Origin: Chitinophagaceae bacterium UBA2789
Lineage (GTDB): Bacteria > Bacteroidota > Bacteroidia > Chitinophagales > Chitinophagaceae
Direction: 5' to 3'
Assembly: GCA_002352145.1 (NCBI GenBank)
Contig: DEHX01000160.1
Coordinates: 28,507 to 46,212, forward strand
Length of the DNA: 17,706 bases
The position numbers and the translations under genes are program-made. Position 1 is the stretch's first letter, and each line of letters begins with the position of its first letter. The notes beneath the pieces are model-generated. The model saw only the letters and a list, made by a program, of their open reading frames with translations. It was not told the origin of the DNA and did not search any database. Below are positions 1 through 6,460 of the stretch, piece by piece.

Positions 1-161
1 ACAGCCAGTAACATTTTTTTTGCTTCCCCAATCTGGTTGTGACGGTAATATGCTTCGGCTGTTTTCAACAGGGTAAAATATAGATCATCAATCTTTTTAT
101 TTTTTTGTCCTGCAATCAGCAACGCAGAAAAGAGAGGTATCGCAGCAATTATTTTTTTCAT
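1..161 (-). CDS. Partial exported protein, TPR-like (N-terminus only)
   Basis: Only the first 53 codons lie inside the window; the gene runs off the left edge. The start at 161 is the only good ATG. The protein opens with two lysines and a short hydrophobic stretch (residues 2-18, IAAIPLFSALLIAG at the core), which reads as a signal peptide. A helical segment with TPR-like spacing follows (AEAYYRHNQIGEAKKML, about residues 36-52). It starts 9 bp after the stop of the DUF4287/DUF5655 gene, so the two are probably co-transcribed. No function can be assigned from such a short piece; a TPR scaffold protein is a guess from the helix pattern. Confidence 0.6.
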   Translation of the reverse strand, partial: MKKIIAAIPLFSALLIAGQKNKKIDDLYFTLLKTAEAYYRHNQIGEAKKMLLA

Positions 162-170
162 ATAATATTT

Positions 171-740
171 TTATCCTGCCTGTTCGTAAGCCTGTTTTAT
201 CCAGTTGAACAAGTCTTTATTAATCGCTTTTTCATTTTCTATACGGATGCGGTGCGTACACATCGCATTCCACTTTTTCCCATCCTCAACAATACCTGAA
301 GGCTCAACTCCTTTTATATTCAATCCTATATCCAACCGGTCTTTAGTGGAGGGTTGAATCAAAGCAAATTGTTTTTTCCTCCGCAAACTTACATAGGCTT
401 TCTTGGGAGCTGCTTCCACATCTTTGCCAAACTTGTTTATCTCAGCCATTATCTTATCATACCAGGGTTTCAAATTTTCTTTGCCTTTGTATTGTTCTGC
501 AATCAGGTCATCACTGTTTTCTGCTGCTCCTGCATGTGATTGTTTTGCAAAATGAACTACTGTATTGGCATTCCCATGTGTGAAGCCATGCTTTTCTTTC
601 AGAAAATTTACCAGTTCCCCGTGTTTTGTAAAACCGGATTTATTGACGATTTCAATCCACTGCTGCAGTGTTTTACCGGTGTTTTTTTCTATATTGGCTA
701 TCTGTGTTTGTGTAGCCTTGTCCATTGATTCCATTCCCAT
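171..740 (-). CDS. DUF4287 / DUF5655 domain protein
   Basis: The protein has 189 residues and two domains of unknown function that commonly occur together. Residues about 6-70 resemble DUF4287 (KNTGKTLQQWIEIV and the HGELVNFLKEKHG segment). Residues about 85-187 resemble DUF5655 (YDKIMAEINKFG, then KAYVSLRRKKQFALIQPSTK and a closing WIKQAYEQAG helix). Family members often begin at a residue equivalent to Met6 (MDKATQT), so the true start may be at 725 rather than 740. There is no signal peptide, so it should be cytoplasmic. It lies 67 bp downstream of the AraC gene and 9 bp upstream of the partial exported gene. The biochemical role is unknown; DUF5655 is sometimes annotated as a transport-related domain, but nothing here supports that. 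Confidence 0.85.
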   Translation of the reverse strand: MGMESMDKATQTQIANIEKNTGKTLQQWIEIVNKSGFTKHGELVNFLKEKHGFTHGNANTVVHFAKQSHAGAAENSDDLIAEQYKGKENLKPWYDKIMAEINKFGKDVEAAPKKAYVSLRRKKQFALIQPSTKDRLDIGLNIKGVEPSGIVEDGKKWNAMCTHRIRIENEKAINKDLFNWIKQAYEQAG

Positions 741-807
741 GTAAGTATAGTTTAATTAAGAGCAAGGTATTGAAAAGCAATTTTCCGGTATTGGAAAAAA
801 TTAACCT

Positions 808-1632
808 TTACCTGACCGGGATATAATTTATATAATCCCCCCGTGATTCCATATAGGCTGATGGGTTAAACCCGGAGAACCGTTTAAACTCATTAATGAA
901 GTGAGCCTGGTCATAATAACCACAATCCAGTGCCAAGGCTGTCCAGTTTATTTGACCCGGATTTTTTTCCAGCAACTGTACAGCCTGCTGAAATTTCAGC
1001 ACACTTACATATTGTTTAGGATTAATGCCGGCATACTTTCCAAAAAGGCTGATGAGGTGTTTGCTGCTGTAGCCGGTTTTATGTGTTATTTCACGGATAG
1101 ACGCCTGCGAAGGGTTACTGCCAATTTGTGAAATGCAGTACCGAATGGCCGGATGAATTTCACAATGATTTTTGATTCTTTTCAACAGGTATTGTTCTGC
1201 AATGGTAAATTTTTGCACTGGTTCTGCTTGTTCCAGTAATTGCTCCCTGAAGGAAAGCAGTTCGTTGCCAAAAATCAGTTCTGCATCCACTACCTTGTCT
1301 TTTATTTCCAGCACCGGCATATGTAAAAAAGACCAGGCCATCCCCGGACGAAAACGTATTACAAGCATTTCGGATTCTGCAGCCCTTGCCTGTATGGAAA
1401 TGTATTCTGTTCGCATACCCGAGATCCATGCCCGTTTGCAAGATTGTATTTCAGTAAGGCTTTCGTTGTCGTAAATGTATTTGGGAACACTGGTAAGGTC
1501 AATTATCAAATCAATTCCTCCATCTGGCAGAAGACGTTCAATAGTATGCGGCGGGTTATACCCTTTGTAATAAGTTATCAGTTCCACATAATGGGTAAGC
1601 GGTGGGGAAGGTATATGGAATTGTAAAATCAT
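808..1632 (-). CDS. AraC-family transcriptional regulator
   Basis: The protein has 274 residues. The C-terminal part (about 178-264) is a double helix-turn-helix of the AraC/XylS type: the first HTH is around IREITHKTGYSSKHLISLF, and the second around ALDCGYYDQAHFINEFKRF followed by the signature GFNPSAY. The N-terminal part (about 3-120) resembles DUF6597, the usual N-terminal domain of this regulator subgroup in Bacteroidota (LLPDGGIDLIIDL, VIRFRPGMAW). Its ATG overlaps the stop of the upstream VOC gene by 4 bp (ATGA at 1629-1632), so translation is coupled. As the last coupled gene of the VOC-containing run it is the best candidate for the local regulator of that run. The ligand and target sites are not evident. 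Confidence 0.93.
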   Translation of the reverse strand: MILQFHIPSPPLTHYVELITYYKGYNPPHTIERLLPDGGIDLIIDLTSVPKYIYDNESLTEIQSCKRAWISGMRTEYISIQARAAESEMLVIRFRPGMAWSFLHMPVLEIKDKVVDAELIFGNELLSFREQLLEQAEPVQKFTIAEQYLLKRIKNHCEIHPAIRYCISQIGSNPSQASIREITHKTGYSSKHLISLFGKYAGINPKQYVSVLKFQQAVQLLEKNPGQINWTALALDCGYYDQAHFINEFKRFSGFNPSAYMESRGDYINYIPVR

Positions 1633-1997
1633 TCTGCAATAACGGGTTGCCCAAACTGCAATAAATATCCGTTAATATCATACACAGCAAACTCCCGCAT
1701 CCCGTAATCAAAAGTTTCAATGGAATAGCACACTTTACACTTGTCTTTCAGCTTTTCCCACCAGGCATCGGCATTGTTGGTATTGATATAAAATGAACCG
1801 GTGAAATTAGGTTGTTCAAATGGTATATTTTCATTTGGCAGGGCGAACATAAAATCAGCGCCGTGCAGTTGCACTCTTGCAAAGCCATAACCAGGAACAA
1901 AATCGCTACAGGTAAAACCCAGCGTATTCACATACCAGTCTACTGTTTCTCTTAGCTGCTTAGTATACATCAGCGGGGTGACTTTGTTCAGGTTCAT
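1629..1997 (-). CDS. VOC-family protein (glyoxalase / bleomycin-resistance type)
   Basis: The protein has 122 residues, the normal length for a single-unit VOC protein that works as a dimer. It shows the opening strand and helix (TPLMYTKQLRETVDWYVNTLGF), a middle GFARVQLHGADFMFAL segment, and the closing strand AVYDINGYLLQFGQPV. The last matches the usual 'DPDGYLLEFG' ending. Bleomycin-resistance-type members bind ligands between two subunits rather than always carrying a metal enzyme site. I could not identify a full metal triad here, so a binding or sequestration role is as likely as catalysis. It starts 2 bp after the YCII gene and overlaps the AraC gene by 4 bp, so all three are translated together. 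Confidence 0.88.
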   Translation of the reverse strand: MNLNKVTPLMYTKQLRETVDWYVNTLGFTCSDFVPGYGFARVQLHGADFMFALPNENIPFEQPNFTGSFYINTNNADAWWEKLKDKCKVCYSIETFDYGMREFAVYDINGYLLQFGQPVIAE

Positions 1998-1999
1998 GG

Positions 2000-2386
2000 C
2001 TAATTACATTTACTTACCGCCACACCATAGGGGTACACTTTTGCCTGCATAATCTTTGCCTTTACAGCCGGGTCGTCCTGCATAAACTGGTTCGCCTCTT
2101 TTTCATCCTTAGCATAAAATATTACGAGGCCCTTCATCTCAGGGTCGTTAAGTGGTAAGTCCATTCGGCCGGCCAGTATAACCGTACCGCTTTCTTTCAT
2201 TTTTATCAGCCTTTGAAAATGTTCACCTACCACAGCCTGATCAGTTGAAGTCCAATTGGTTTCGATAGTAAACTTATCTGTAAGAGTAAGCACACCCAGC
2301 CATTCTTTGGGCTTTGCCTTTGTACTATCCTGTGCGAAAGAATTAAAACAAGCCAAAAGTGAAGTGATTATTATTAGTTTTTTCAT
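2000..2386 (-). CDS. Exported YCII-domain protein
   Basis: The protein has 128 residues. Residues 1-18 form a signal peptide (basic start, then LIIITSLLACFNSFA). The predicted cut is before Gln19; an early LLAC at 10-13 could instead act as a weak lipobox. The remainder resembles the YCII/YciI fold: a His followed by a helix (VGEHFQRLIKMKESG), then LAGRMDL, LNDPEMKGLVIFYAKDEKEA and a closing DDPAVKAKIMQAKVYPYGV. YciI-type proteins are small dimers with a conserved His/Asp pair, usually cytoplasmic and of unclear reaction, so export is unusual. The gene sits 34 bp after the DUF1801 gene and 2 bp before the VOC gene. Confidence 0.85.
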   Translation of the reverse strand: MKKLIIITSLLACFNSFAQDSTKAKPKEWLGVLTLTDKFTIETNWTSTDQAVVGEHFQRLIKMKESGTVILAGRMDLPLNDPEMKGLVIFYAKDEKEANQFMQDDPAVKAKIMQAKVYPYGVAVSKCN

Positions 2387-2420
2387 GTGCTATTTTTAGC
2401 TTTTAGGGATTTACTGCATA

Positions 2421-2891
2421 TTATTTTTTCTTCCTGCTGTCTTTCAAGTTTGTTTCATACATGTTAATCCATTCATCAACTGTTATTTTTGATGCAAGTT
2501 CTCCAATCAACTCAAAGGGAATGTCTTCGGGTTTTTTATACCTTATACAGCTTTTTCCCATGTCTAATTTTTTTGGCGAGACTTTGGCATGTGCATCCTG
2601 GAACCATTTGAGCAGCTTGGGATCAGCATAAATACCCATGTGGTAAAGATTAATAGAGTTTTTCTGCGAGGCAAGACCCATGAATGGCAGCGGATCTTTC
2701 GGGTTGCAATGATACCCCGCAGGATAAATACTATGGGGCACTGCCCAGCCCATCATGCCATATCCCATCGATTCCTTAAACCCTTTTGGTAAATTTTTTT
2801 TTATTACTGAACGGAGTTTTGCCATTGCCTTTTGACGGTCTTCGGGTATTTCTGCTAAATAAGCATCTACTGTTGTTGCTTTTGATTGCAT
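2421..2891 (-). CDS. DUF1801 (YdhG-like) domain protein, copy 1
   Basis: The protein has 156 residues and no signal peptide. It shows the DUF1801 pattern: a short helix with AYLAEIPEDRQKAMAKLRSV, then ESMGYGMMGWAVP, a central GLASQKNSINLYHMGIY block, and the late KSCIRYKKPEDIPFELIGEL motif near residues 115-133. DUF1801 belongs to the YdhG/YjbR-like families, which are small alpha/beta proteins without an established reaction. The basic tail (DSRKKK) may contact nucleic acid, but that is speculation. It follows DinB copy 1 by 9 bp, so co-transcription is likely. A second, divergent DUF1801 gene lies at 6002-6460. Confidence 0.87.
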   Translation of the reverse strand: MQSKATTVDAYLAEIPEDRQKAMAKLRSVIKKNLPKGFKESMGYGMMGWAVPHSIYPAGYHCNPKDPLPFMGLASQKNSINLYHMGIYADPKLLKWFQDAHAKVSPKKLDMGKSCIRYKKPEDIPFELIGELASKITVDEWINMYETNLKDSRKKK

Positions 2892-2901
2892 ATAATAATT
2901 T

Positions 2902-3426
2902 TTAGAAACTTAAAATACGAAAAAACTCTGTCCATGGCCCCATTTCATCTTTGTACTGCTTTGCCATTACTCTTGTAATTTGGGCAATATGAGTCAGGTC
3001 ATGCACCACCCAGGTAGCCAACAAGTTTTTCAATGTTACTTCACCCAATGAAGGGTGCATACCTTTTTTATCAAAATCAGCTTCAGTAAGTTTCAGCGAT
3101 TTTAGCCAATTCAGGTTTTCAATACGTAGTTGTTCAAACTCGTTGATTAACTGCATCAGGTCTTTCCCTTTACTTTCTTCATACTGCGCAAAGCGGTCAT
3201 AGGGATCAAAAGCCATAGCAGTACCAATATCCAGTATTCGCCGGATACGAATAACCCAGTCTGTTTTTTCCCCATGTACAAGGTGACCTACCACATCATA
3301 AGGGGAAAATGTCGCAGGTCCTTCATTGCTCATTACCCAGTCGTCGGCTAGATTATTAAGCAGTGTTCTCAGAACAGATGGTGTTCGTTCCAGTATTGGA
3401 ATAGAATTATCAAAAGTGAATTGCAT
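2902..3426 (-). CDS. DinB/YfiT-family putative metal-dependent protein, copy 1
   Basis: The protein has 174 residues from the start chosen here. The reading frame is open to 3468, but the extra 14 residues (MRNCCFSLILKARK) do not resemble family N-termini and are encoded by a hairpin, so Met at 3426 is preferred. The four-helix DinB fold carries its three metal-binding histidines: His48 (in GHLVHGE) and His142/His146 (in VVHDLTHIAQ). DinB/YfiT proteins related to BstA are proposed or shown to be bacillithiol S-transferases, and others are uncharacterised metal-dependent hydrolases or transferases. The triad suggests an active metalloprotein; the substrate is unknown. It is adjacent to and in line with a second DinB gene. 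Confidence 0.9.
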   Translation of the reverse strand: MQFTFDNSIPILERTPSVLRTLLNNLADDWVMSNEGPATFSPYDVVGHLVHGEKTDWVIRIRRILDIGTAMAFDPYDRFAQYEESKGKDLMQLINEFEQLRIENLNWLKSLKLTEADFDKKGMHPSLGEVTLKNLLATWVVHDLTHIAQITRVMAKQYKDEMGPWTEFFRILSF

Positions 3427-3448
3427 CTTTCTTGCTTTAAGTATTAGC

Positions 3449-3466
3449 GAGAAACAACAGTTTCTC
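3449..3466 (-). promoter_or_regulatory. Hairpin in the leader of DinB copy 1
   Basis: GAGAAAC and GTTTCTC form a perfect 7-bp stem around a 4-base loop. The element sits 22 bp upstream of the preferred start at 3426 and covers the alternative upstream ATG at 3468. No U-tract follows, so it is not a classical terminator. It could stabilise or separate the two DinB messages. Confidence 0.4.
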
Positions 3467-3501
3467 ATATTTCTGTTATAGCCTAAGTTTAACTTTCAGC
3501 A

Positions 3502-4011
3502 TTACCAGGTACCAGCATAGCTTAAATCGATAACAGAACTTTCTTTAAGGAACTGGTAATGATACCTGTTAACCTGCCGGATATGCAGATATTCATGAGC
3601 CAGCCAGTTATATAAAAACATTTCAGCTGTAACAGTTCCAAGTATAGGGTGCTCATAATTTTGCTGCCAGTTCGGATCCCGTAATGAATGCAAGTATGCT
3701 ATTGAGTGTTCTCTTTCCTCTAAAAACTCAATAAGTGTTTTTGAGTAATCCCACGAGGCATAATCTTTTTCCAGCACCCAACCTTCAGGATCTATGCCCG
3801 GCATTGTTTTATCAGGTGTTTCCAATATGTGTTTTATTCTTGCTCTAAAGTCAAGCCGTTCTTCATCCAGGAGGTGACACAAAACTTCATGCAGGTTCCA
3901 TTTCTCCGGACCGGGTCGCCATTGCTGAAGCCCGGGTGAAGCTCCGGAGAAAAGCCCCTGCCAAACAGTTTTATTTTTTTCAAGGCCGTCAATGATTGCT
4001 GTTACTTCCAT
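3502..4011 (-). CDS. DinB-family (DinB_2) protein, copy 2
   Basis: The protein has 169 residues with the four-helix DinB architecture. The metal ligands are visible: His46 (in VLCHLLDEER) and His139/His143 (in LAHEYLHIRQ). The PGPEKWNLHEVLCH segment is typical of the DinB_2 subgroup, in which a Trp before the first helix leads into the first ligand. It is clearly different from copy 1 next door (different loop lengths, little identity outside the ligand motifs). The pair therefore looks like old paralogues or independently recruited genes, not a recent duplication. It follows the AHSA1-type gene by 24 bp. The reaction is unknown; a thiol-transferase or hydrolase role is the family-level inference. 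Confidence 0.9.
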   Translation of the reverse strand: MEVTAIIDGLEKNKTVWQGLFSGASPGLQQWRPGPEKWNLHEVLCHLLDEERLDFRARIKHILETPDKTMPGIDPEGWVLEKDYASWDYSKTLIEFLEEREHSIAYLHSLRDPNWQQNYEHPILGTVTAEMFLYNWLAHEYLHIRQVNRYHYQFLKESSVIDLSYAGTW

Positions 4012-4035
4012 CCGGAAAAAGAGTTGTTATTATTT

Positions 4036-4536
4036 TCAGGAGTTCACTACATTCTTTAATGATTCATCCCTGTTTCGCAGGTCAATGCCACCTTCGAGCA
4101 AAGATTTCAGATTGGTAAAATAAAACGTCCAGCCGGTTTTACATCCCACATGCCAGTAATATTTGCCATGTTCATCATCCGGGATATTGTCTTGAATAAG
4201 CTCCACAATACTTTGCCCATTTTCCTTTTTAATAGTAACTGTACAGTTACCTGCATGGCCAAAACTGAATTTCAGCATATCTCTTCCGTTACAATCCAGG
4301 ATTTTGCCATTCTCCACCGTATCATCAGGCCAACCATACCACAGCCATTTGTACATATCGCCTGGCTGAACCGCTTCATTATTATTCAGTAGCGAGCCAT
4401 CGGGTCTTTTATATTCGCTTAGCCGGAGAAACCAATATTCCATTCCCTCTTTTGTAGCCCAGCACCAATATAGCTTTTCGGTTGTTGCATTTACAGGTAT
4501 TCGTATTATAAAACTGGACCAATTAGCTTCTGACAT
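4036..4536 (-). CDS. SRPBCC / AHSA1-like domain protein
   Basis: The protein has 166 residues, is cytoplasmic, and belongs to the START/Bet v1-like (SRPBCC) superfamily in its AHSA1 branch. It opens with FIIRIPVNATTEKLYWCWATKEGMEYWF, a strand followed by the helix that opens the ligand cavity. It continues with GDMYKWLWYGWPDD and the central strands NGKILDCNGRDMLKFSFG. It ends with TGWTFYFTNLKSLLEGG, the usual C-terminal helix 'GW..fl..Lk..le.G'. Members bind hydrophobic small molecules or act as co-chaperone-like proteins; the ligand cannot be predicted. Its start lies 3 bp downstream of the DUF6265 lipoprotein stop, so it is part of a tightly coupled set. Confidence 0.88.
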   Translation of the reverse strand: MSEANWSSFIIRIPVNATTEKLYWCWATKEGMEYWFLRLSEYKRPDGSLLNNNEAVQPGDMYKWLWYGWPDDTVENGKILDCNGRDMLKFSFGHAGNCTVTIKKENGQSIVELIQDNIPDDEHGKYYWHVGCKTGWTFYFTNLKSLLEGGIDLRNRDESLKNVVNS

Positions 4537-4539
4537 AGT

Positions 4540-5040
4540 TTAGTTTTTTACTCTTGAATAATAATAGTCAGATTTTTTGTTTGGCATCGCCGCTCCCCCA
4601 TCAACAAATGCATGAATAGAATCCTTATTTATCAATGTATAACTAATTCGCTTGGGAAAATCATGCTGTGGGTTTTCTGCAACAAATCCTGTATCAGAAA
4701 ATGAAGTGACTTTAAAAACAACCGGCTGTTCTTTATTCTGGCCTGCTGCTTTGGCTTCATAATAAAACTCAGTATCCTCCCTGAATATCCTGATTGTTTC
4801 AAAAGGGATGACAGAGTCGCCCGTCACAAGATCAGATTTGCCTTCCATCAGGCTGTCATTTACAGGCTTCCATTCTTCAGTAATTGTCCCTTCTTTTTCC
4901 GTCATAGCCCATTGGCCATTTAACCAGCTAAAGATGGTAACATTCTGCCGAGACTGAAAATCATCTCGCTTTTTATTGTTGTTATTACAGGCTACAATAA
5001 GTACTGCAGCTATAAATAAAACGAAGCCATACTTCATCAT
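4540..5040 (-). CDS. DUF6265-family lipoprotein
   Basis: The protein has 166 residues. A hydrophobic N-terminus ends in LIVAC, a lipobox with Cys18 as the lipidated residue, followed by an Asn/Lys-rich linker. This indicates anchoring in a membrane facing the periplasm or outside. Residues about 37-150 match DUF6265: FSWLNGQWAMTEKEGTITEEW, then a DSLMEGKSDLVTGD strand pair, and the diagnostic FVAENPQHDFPKRISY near the end. This is probably a lipocalin-like beta barrel, which would fit binding of a small hydrophobic molecule, but no ligand is known. Its ATG overlaps the stop of the SRPBCC membrane protein by 4 bp (5037-5040). Confidence 0.87.
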   Translation of the reverse strand: MMKYGFVLFIAAVLIVACNNNNKKRDDFQSRQNVTIFSWLNGQWAMTEKEGTITEEWKPVNDSLMEGKSDLVTGDSVIPFETIRIFREDTEFYYEAKAAGQNKEQPVVFKVTSFSDTGFVAENPQHDFPKRISYTLINKDSIHAFVDGGAAMPNKKSDYYYSRVKN

Positions 5041-5564
5041 TGCTTTTCCATTACGTTTTTTAAATTGGAAAGGCCAGTACTAAAATCCTTACCCACCATT
5101 TCACTCATATTCATAAAGAGCTTCATAACGTTCATCGGGTAATTCATTTTACTCTCAAAACCCCATTTGACCCTGGTACTGCCGGCATCGATTGCCTCAG
5201 TTGTCATTTTTGCCCTGGCAAATGACTTAAATGGTTTAATGAATCGCAAATCGGTATGTAAAGCCCTTCCCTCTTCAATGGCGGTGATTTCCTGTTCTCC
5301 TTGTCCGACTTTCTTGTTACCTGACCAGGAATTTACAAAACCGGGCTGCCCGTCTGTTCCCCGAAATTCATTTTTCATATTAGGGTCAAGCGTTGCCCAC
5401 TTGCTGTAGTGCTGCTGATTCTTTAAATATTTTATATAATTAAAAACTTCATTGACAGGCTTGTTAATCACTATTTCCTTGGTAGCTTTTATGTCCTTAC
5501 TGATAACCAGCCCGGCGAGCAGTAATGCCGCAATGATGCCAAGTAGGATGTATAATACTATCAT
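5037..5564 (-). CDS. Membrane-anchored SRPBCC (polyketide-cyclase-like) protein
   Basis: The protein has 175 residues. Residues 2-22 are a single transmembrane segment (IVLYILLGIIAALLLAGLVI). They are followed by an SRPBCC domain to the C-terminus: KDIKATKEIVINKPVNEVFNYI is the opening strand and helix, KWATLDPNMKNEFRG comes next, and the last helix contains MVGKDFSTGLSNLKNVME. Bacteroidota have many such anchored proteins, and the domain is usually described as a small-molecule-binding cavity. Coupling through a 4-bp overlap with a DUF6265 lipoprotein puts two ligand-binding folds at the cell envelope. It starts 42 bp after the VOC copy 2 stop. Confidence 0.87.
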   Translation of the reverse strand: MIVLYILLGIIAALLLAGLVISKDIKATKEIVINKPVNEVFNYIKYLKNQQHYSKWATLDPNMKNEFRGTDGQPGFVNSWSGNKKVGQGEQEITAIEEGRALHTDLRFIKPFKSFARAKMTTEAIDAGSTRVKWGFESKMNYPMNVMKLFMNMSEMVGKDFSTGLSNLKNVMEKQ

Positions 5565-5606
5565 TGTGTTAGTTTTGGTATTTTAAAAATGTTATACAAT
5601 ATTGTT

Positions 5607-5990
5607 CTATGCAGGCACACTATGTAATCCGATCCTGTTGCCTTCCGTATCTATTATAACGGCCATAAAACCATATTCAGGACTGATTTCTGTTTTTGGC
5701 ACCATAATTTTTCCTCCGGCGGCTTCTACTTTATCTAACACTTTTTGTAGATCAGGATTACCATTCAGATATACCAATGGCCCGTCTGTCGACGAAGGCT
5801 TATGAAATCCGCCGCTGTCAACTAATGCACCGCCTACCTGTGTCATCATATCATCCAGCGGAAACATCCGCATTTTTATATTGGGGAGGTCCATGGGTAT
5901 TAACTGAATACCAAAAATAGTTTCGTAAAACTTAGTGGCTCTTTCGAGGTCTGTGGTTCCTATTTCGAACCAGCTGATAGCATGTTGCAT
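5607..5990 (-). CDS. VOC-family protein, copy 2
   Basis: The protein has 127 residues from Met at 5990. The frame is open to 6035, but the upstream 15 residues overlap the DUF1801 gene and are not family-like, whereas MQHAISWFEIGTTDLERATKFYE is the standard opening. Other family features are MTQVGGALV, TDGPLVYLNG, VEAAGGKIMVPKTEI, and the closing AVIIDTEGNRIGLHS. Glu9 and His123 occupy positions where many VOC enzymes place metal ligands, but the set is incomplete by eye. Substrate unknown. The gene starts 11 bp after the DUF1801 stop. It belongs to a different VOC subgroup from the copy at 1629-1997. Confidence 0.9.
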   Translation of the reverse strand: MQHAISWFEIGTTDLERATKFYETIFGIQLIPMDLPNIKMRMFPLDDMMTQVGGALVDSGGFHKPSSTDGPLVYLNGNPDLQKVLDKVEAAGGKIMVPKTEISPEYGFMAVIIDTEGNRIGLHSVPA

Positions 5991-6001
5991 ATTGATTGAT
6001 T

Positions 6002-6460
6002 TTAGTTTTGATATTTTTCCTTCATGTGTTTCCACGAAGCAGTTATCATTTCCTTCAGCACTTTCATATCTATATCAGCCAGTTTATTTATATATAGACA
6101 GCTTCCACCACTGATTTTATATTTTCCTAATTTTTTCATCAATTCACCATAGTTTGAGAATCCTGTCATAAAATAAATAGTCAGATTTTGTTTACGTGGT
6201 GAAAAACCTGTCATCATCCATTCACCACTACGGCCTGTTTTAGGAGAAGTATAAATGTATTTACCAAAACCAACTATACTGCTGCCCCACATCATCGGCT
6301 TTTGCCTGGTTATTGATGAAAACATTTTTAATAACGCAAAGCTATCCTTTACTTTTTCATCGCTGCCTGCTGCCGCTATAAATGCCCCCACATCACCTGT
6401 GTTTTCTTTTGTTTTAAGCTCAGCTAATTTCTTTTTAGGGTTGGTTGATGTCTTTGCCAT
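6002..6460 (-). CDS. DUF1801 domain protein, copy 2
   Basis: The protein has 152 residues, is cytoplasmic, and has a basic N-terminus (STNPKKKLAELKTKENTGD). DUF1801 features are DVGAFIAAAGSDEKVKDSFALL, then MMWGSSIVGFGKYIY, EWMMTGFSPRKQNLTIYFMTG, and the late GGSCLYINKLADIDMKVLKEM, followed by a basic C-terminal helix. The GFGKY and F-x-P-R-K elements differ from copy 1, so the two belong to separate subgroups. Its first 26 bp overlap the 3' end of the DUF2911-TPR gene in another frame. That is a longer overlap than elsewhere in this run and implies translational coupling. Function unknown. Confidence 0.88.
   Translation of the reverse strand: MAKTSTNPKKKLAELKTKENTGDVGAFIAAAGSDEKVKDSFALLKMFSSITRQKPMMWGSSIVGFGKYIYTSPKTGRSGEWMMTGFSPRKQNLTIYFMTGFSNYGELMKKLGKYKISGGSCLYINKLADIDMKVLKEMITASWKHMKEKYQN

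Noticed and set aside
1160..1474. Open frames of about 93-100 codons on both strands inside the AraC gene
   Set aside because: They are out of frame with a convincing AraC protein and show no domain pattern; they are shadows of its codon use.
2389..2400. Small GCTA-TTTT-TAGC palindrome before the YCII gene
   Set aside because: The 4-bp stem is too short and AU-rich to be meaningful.
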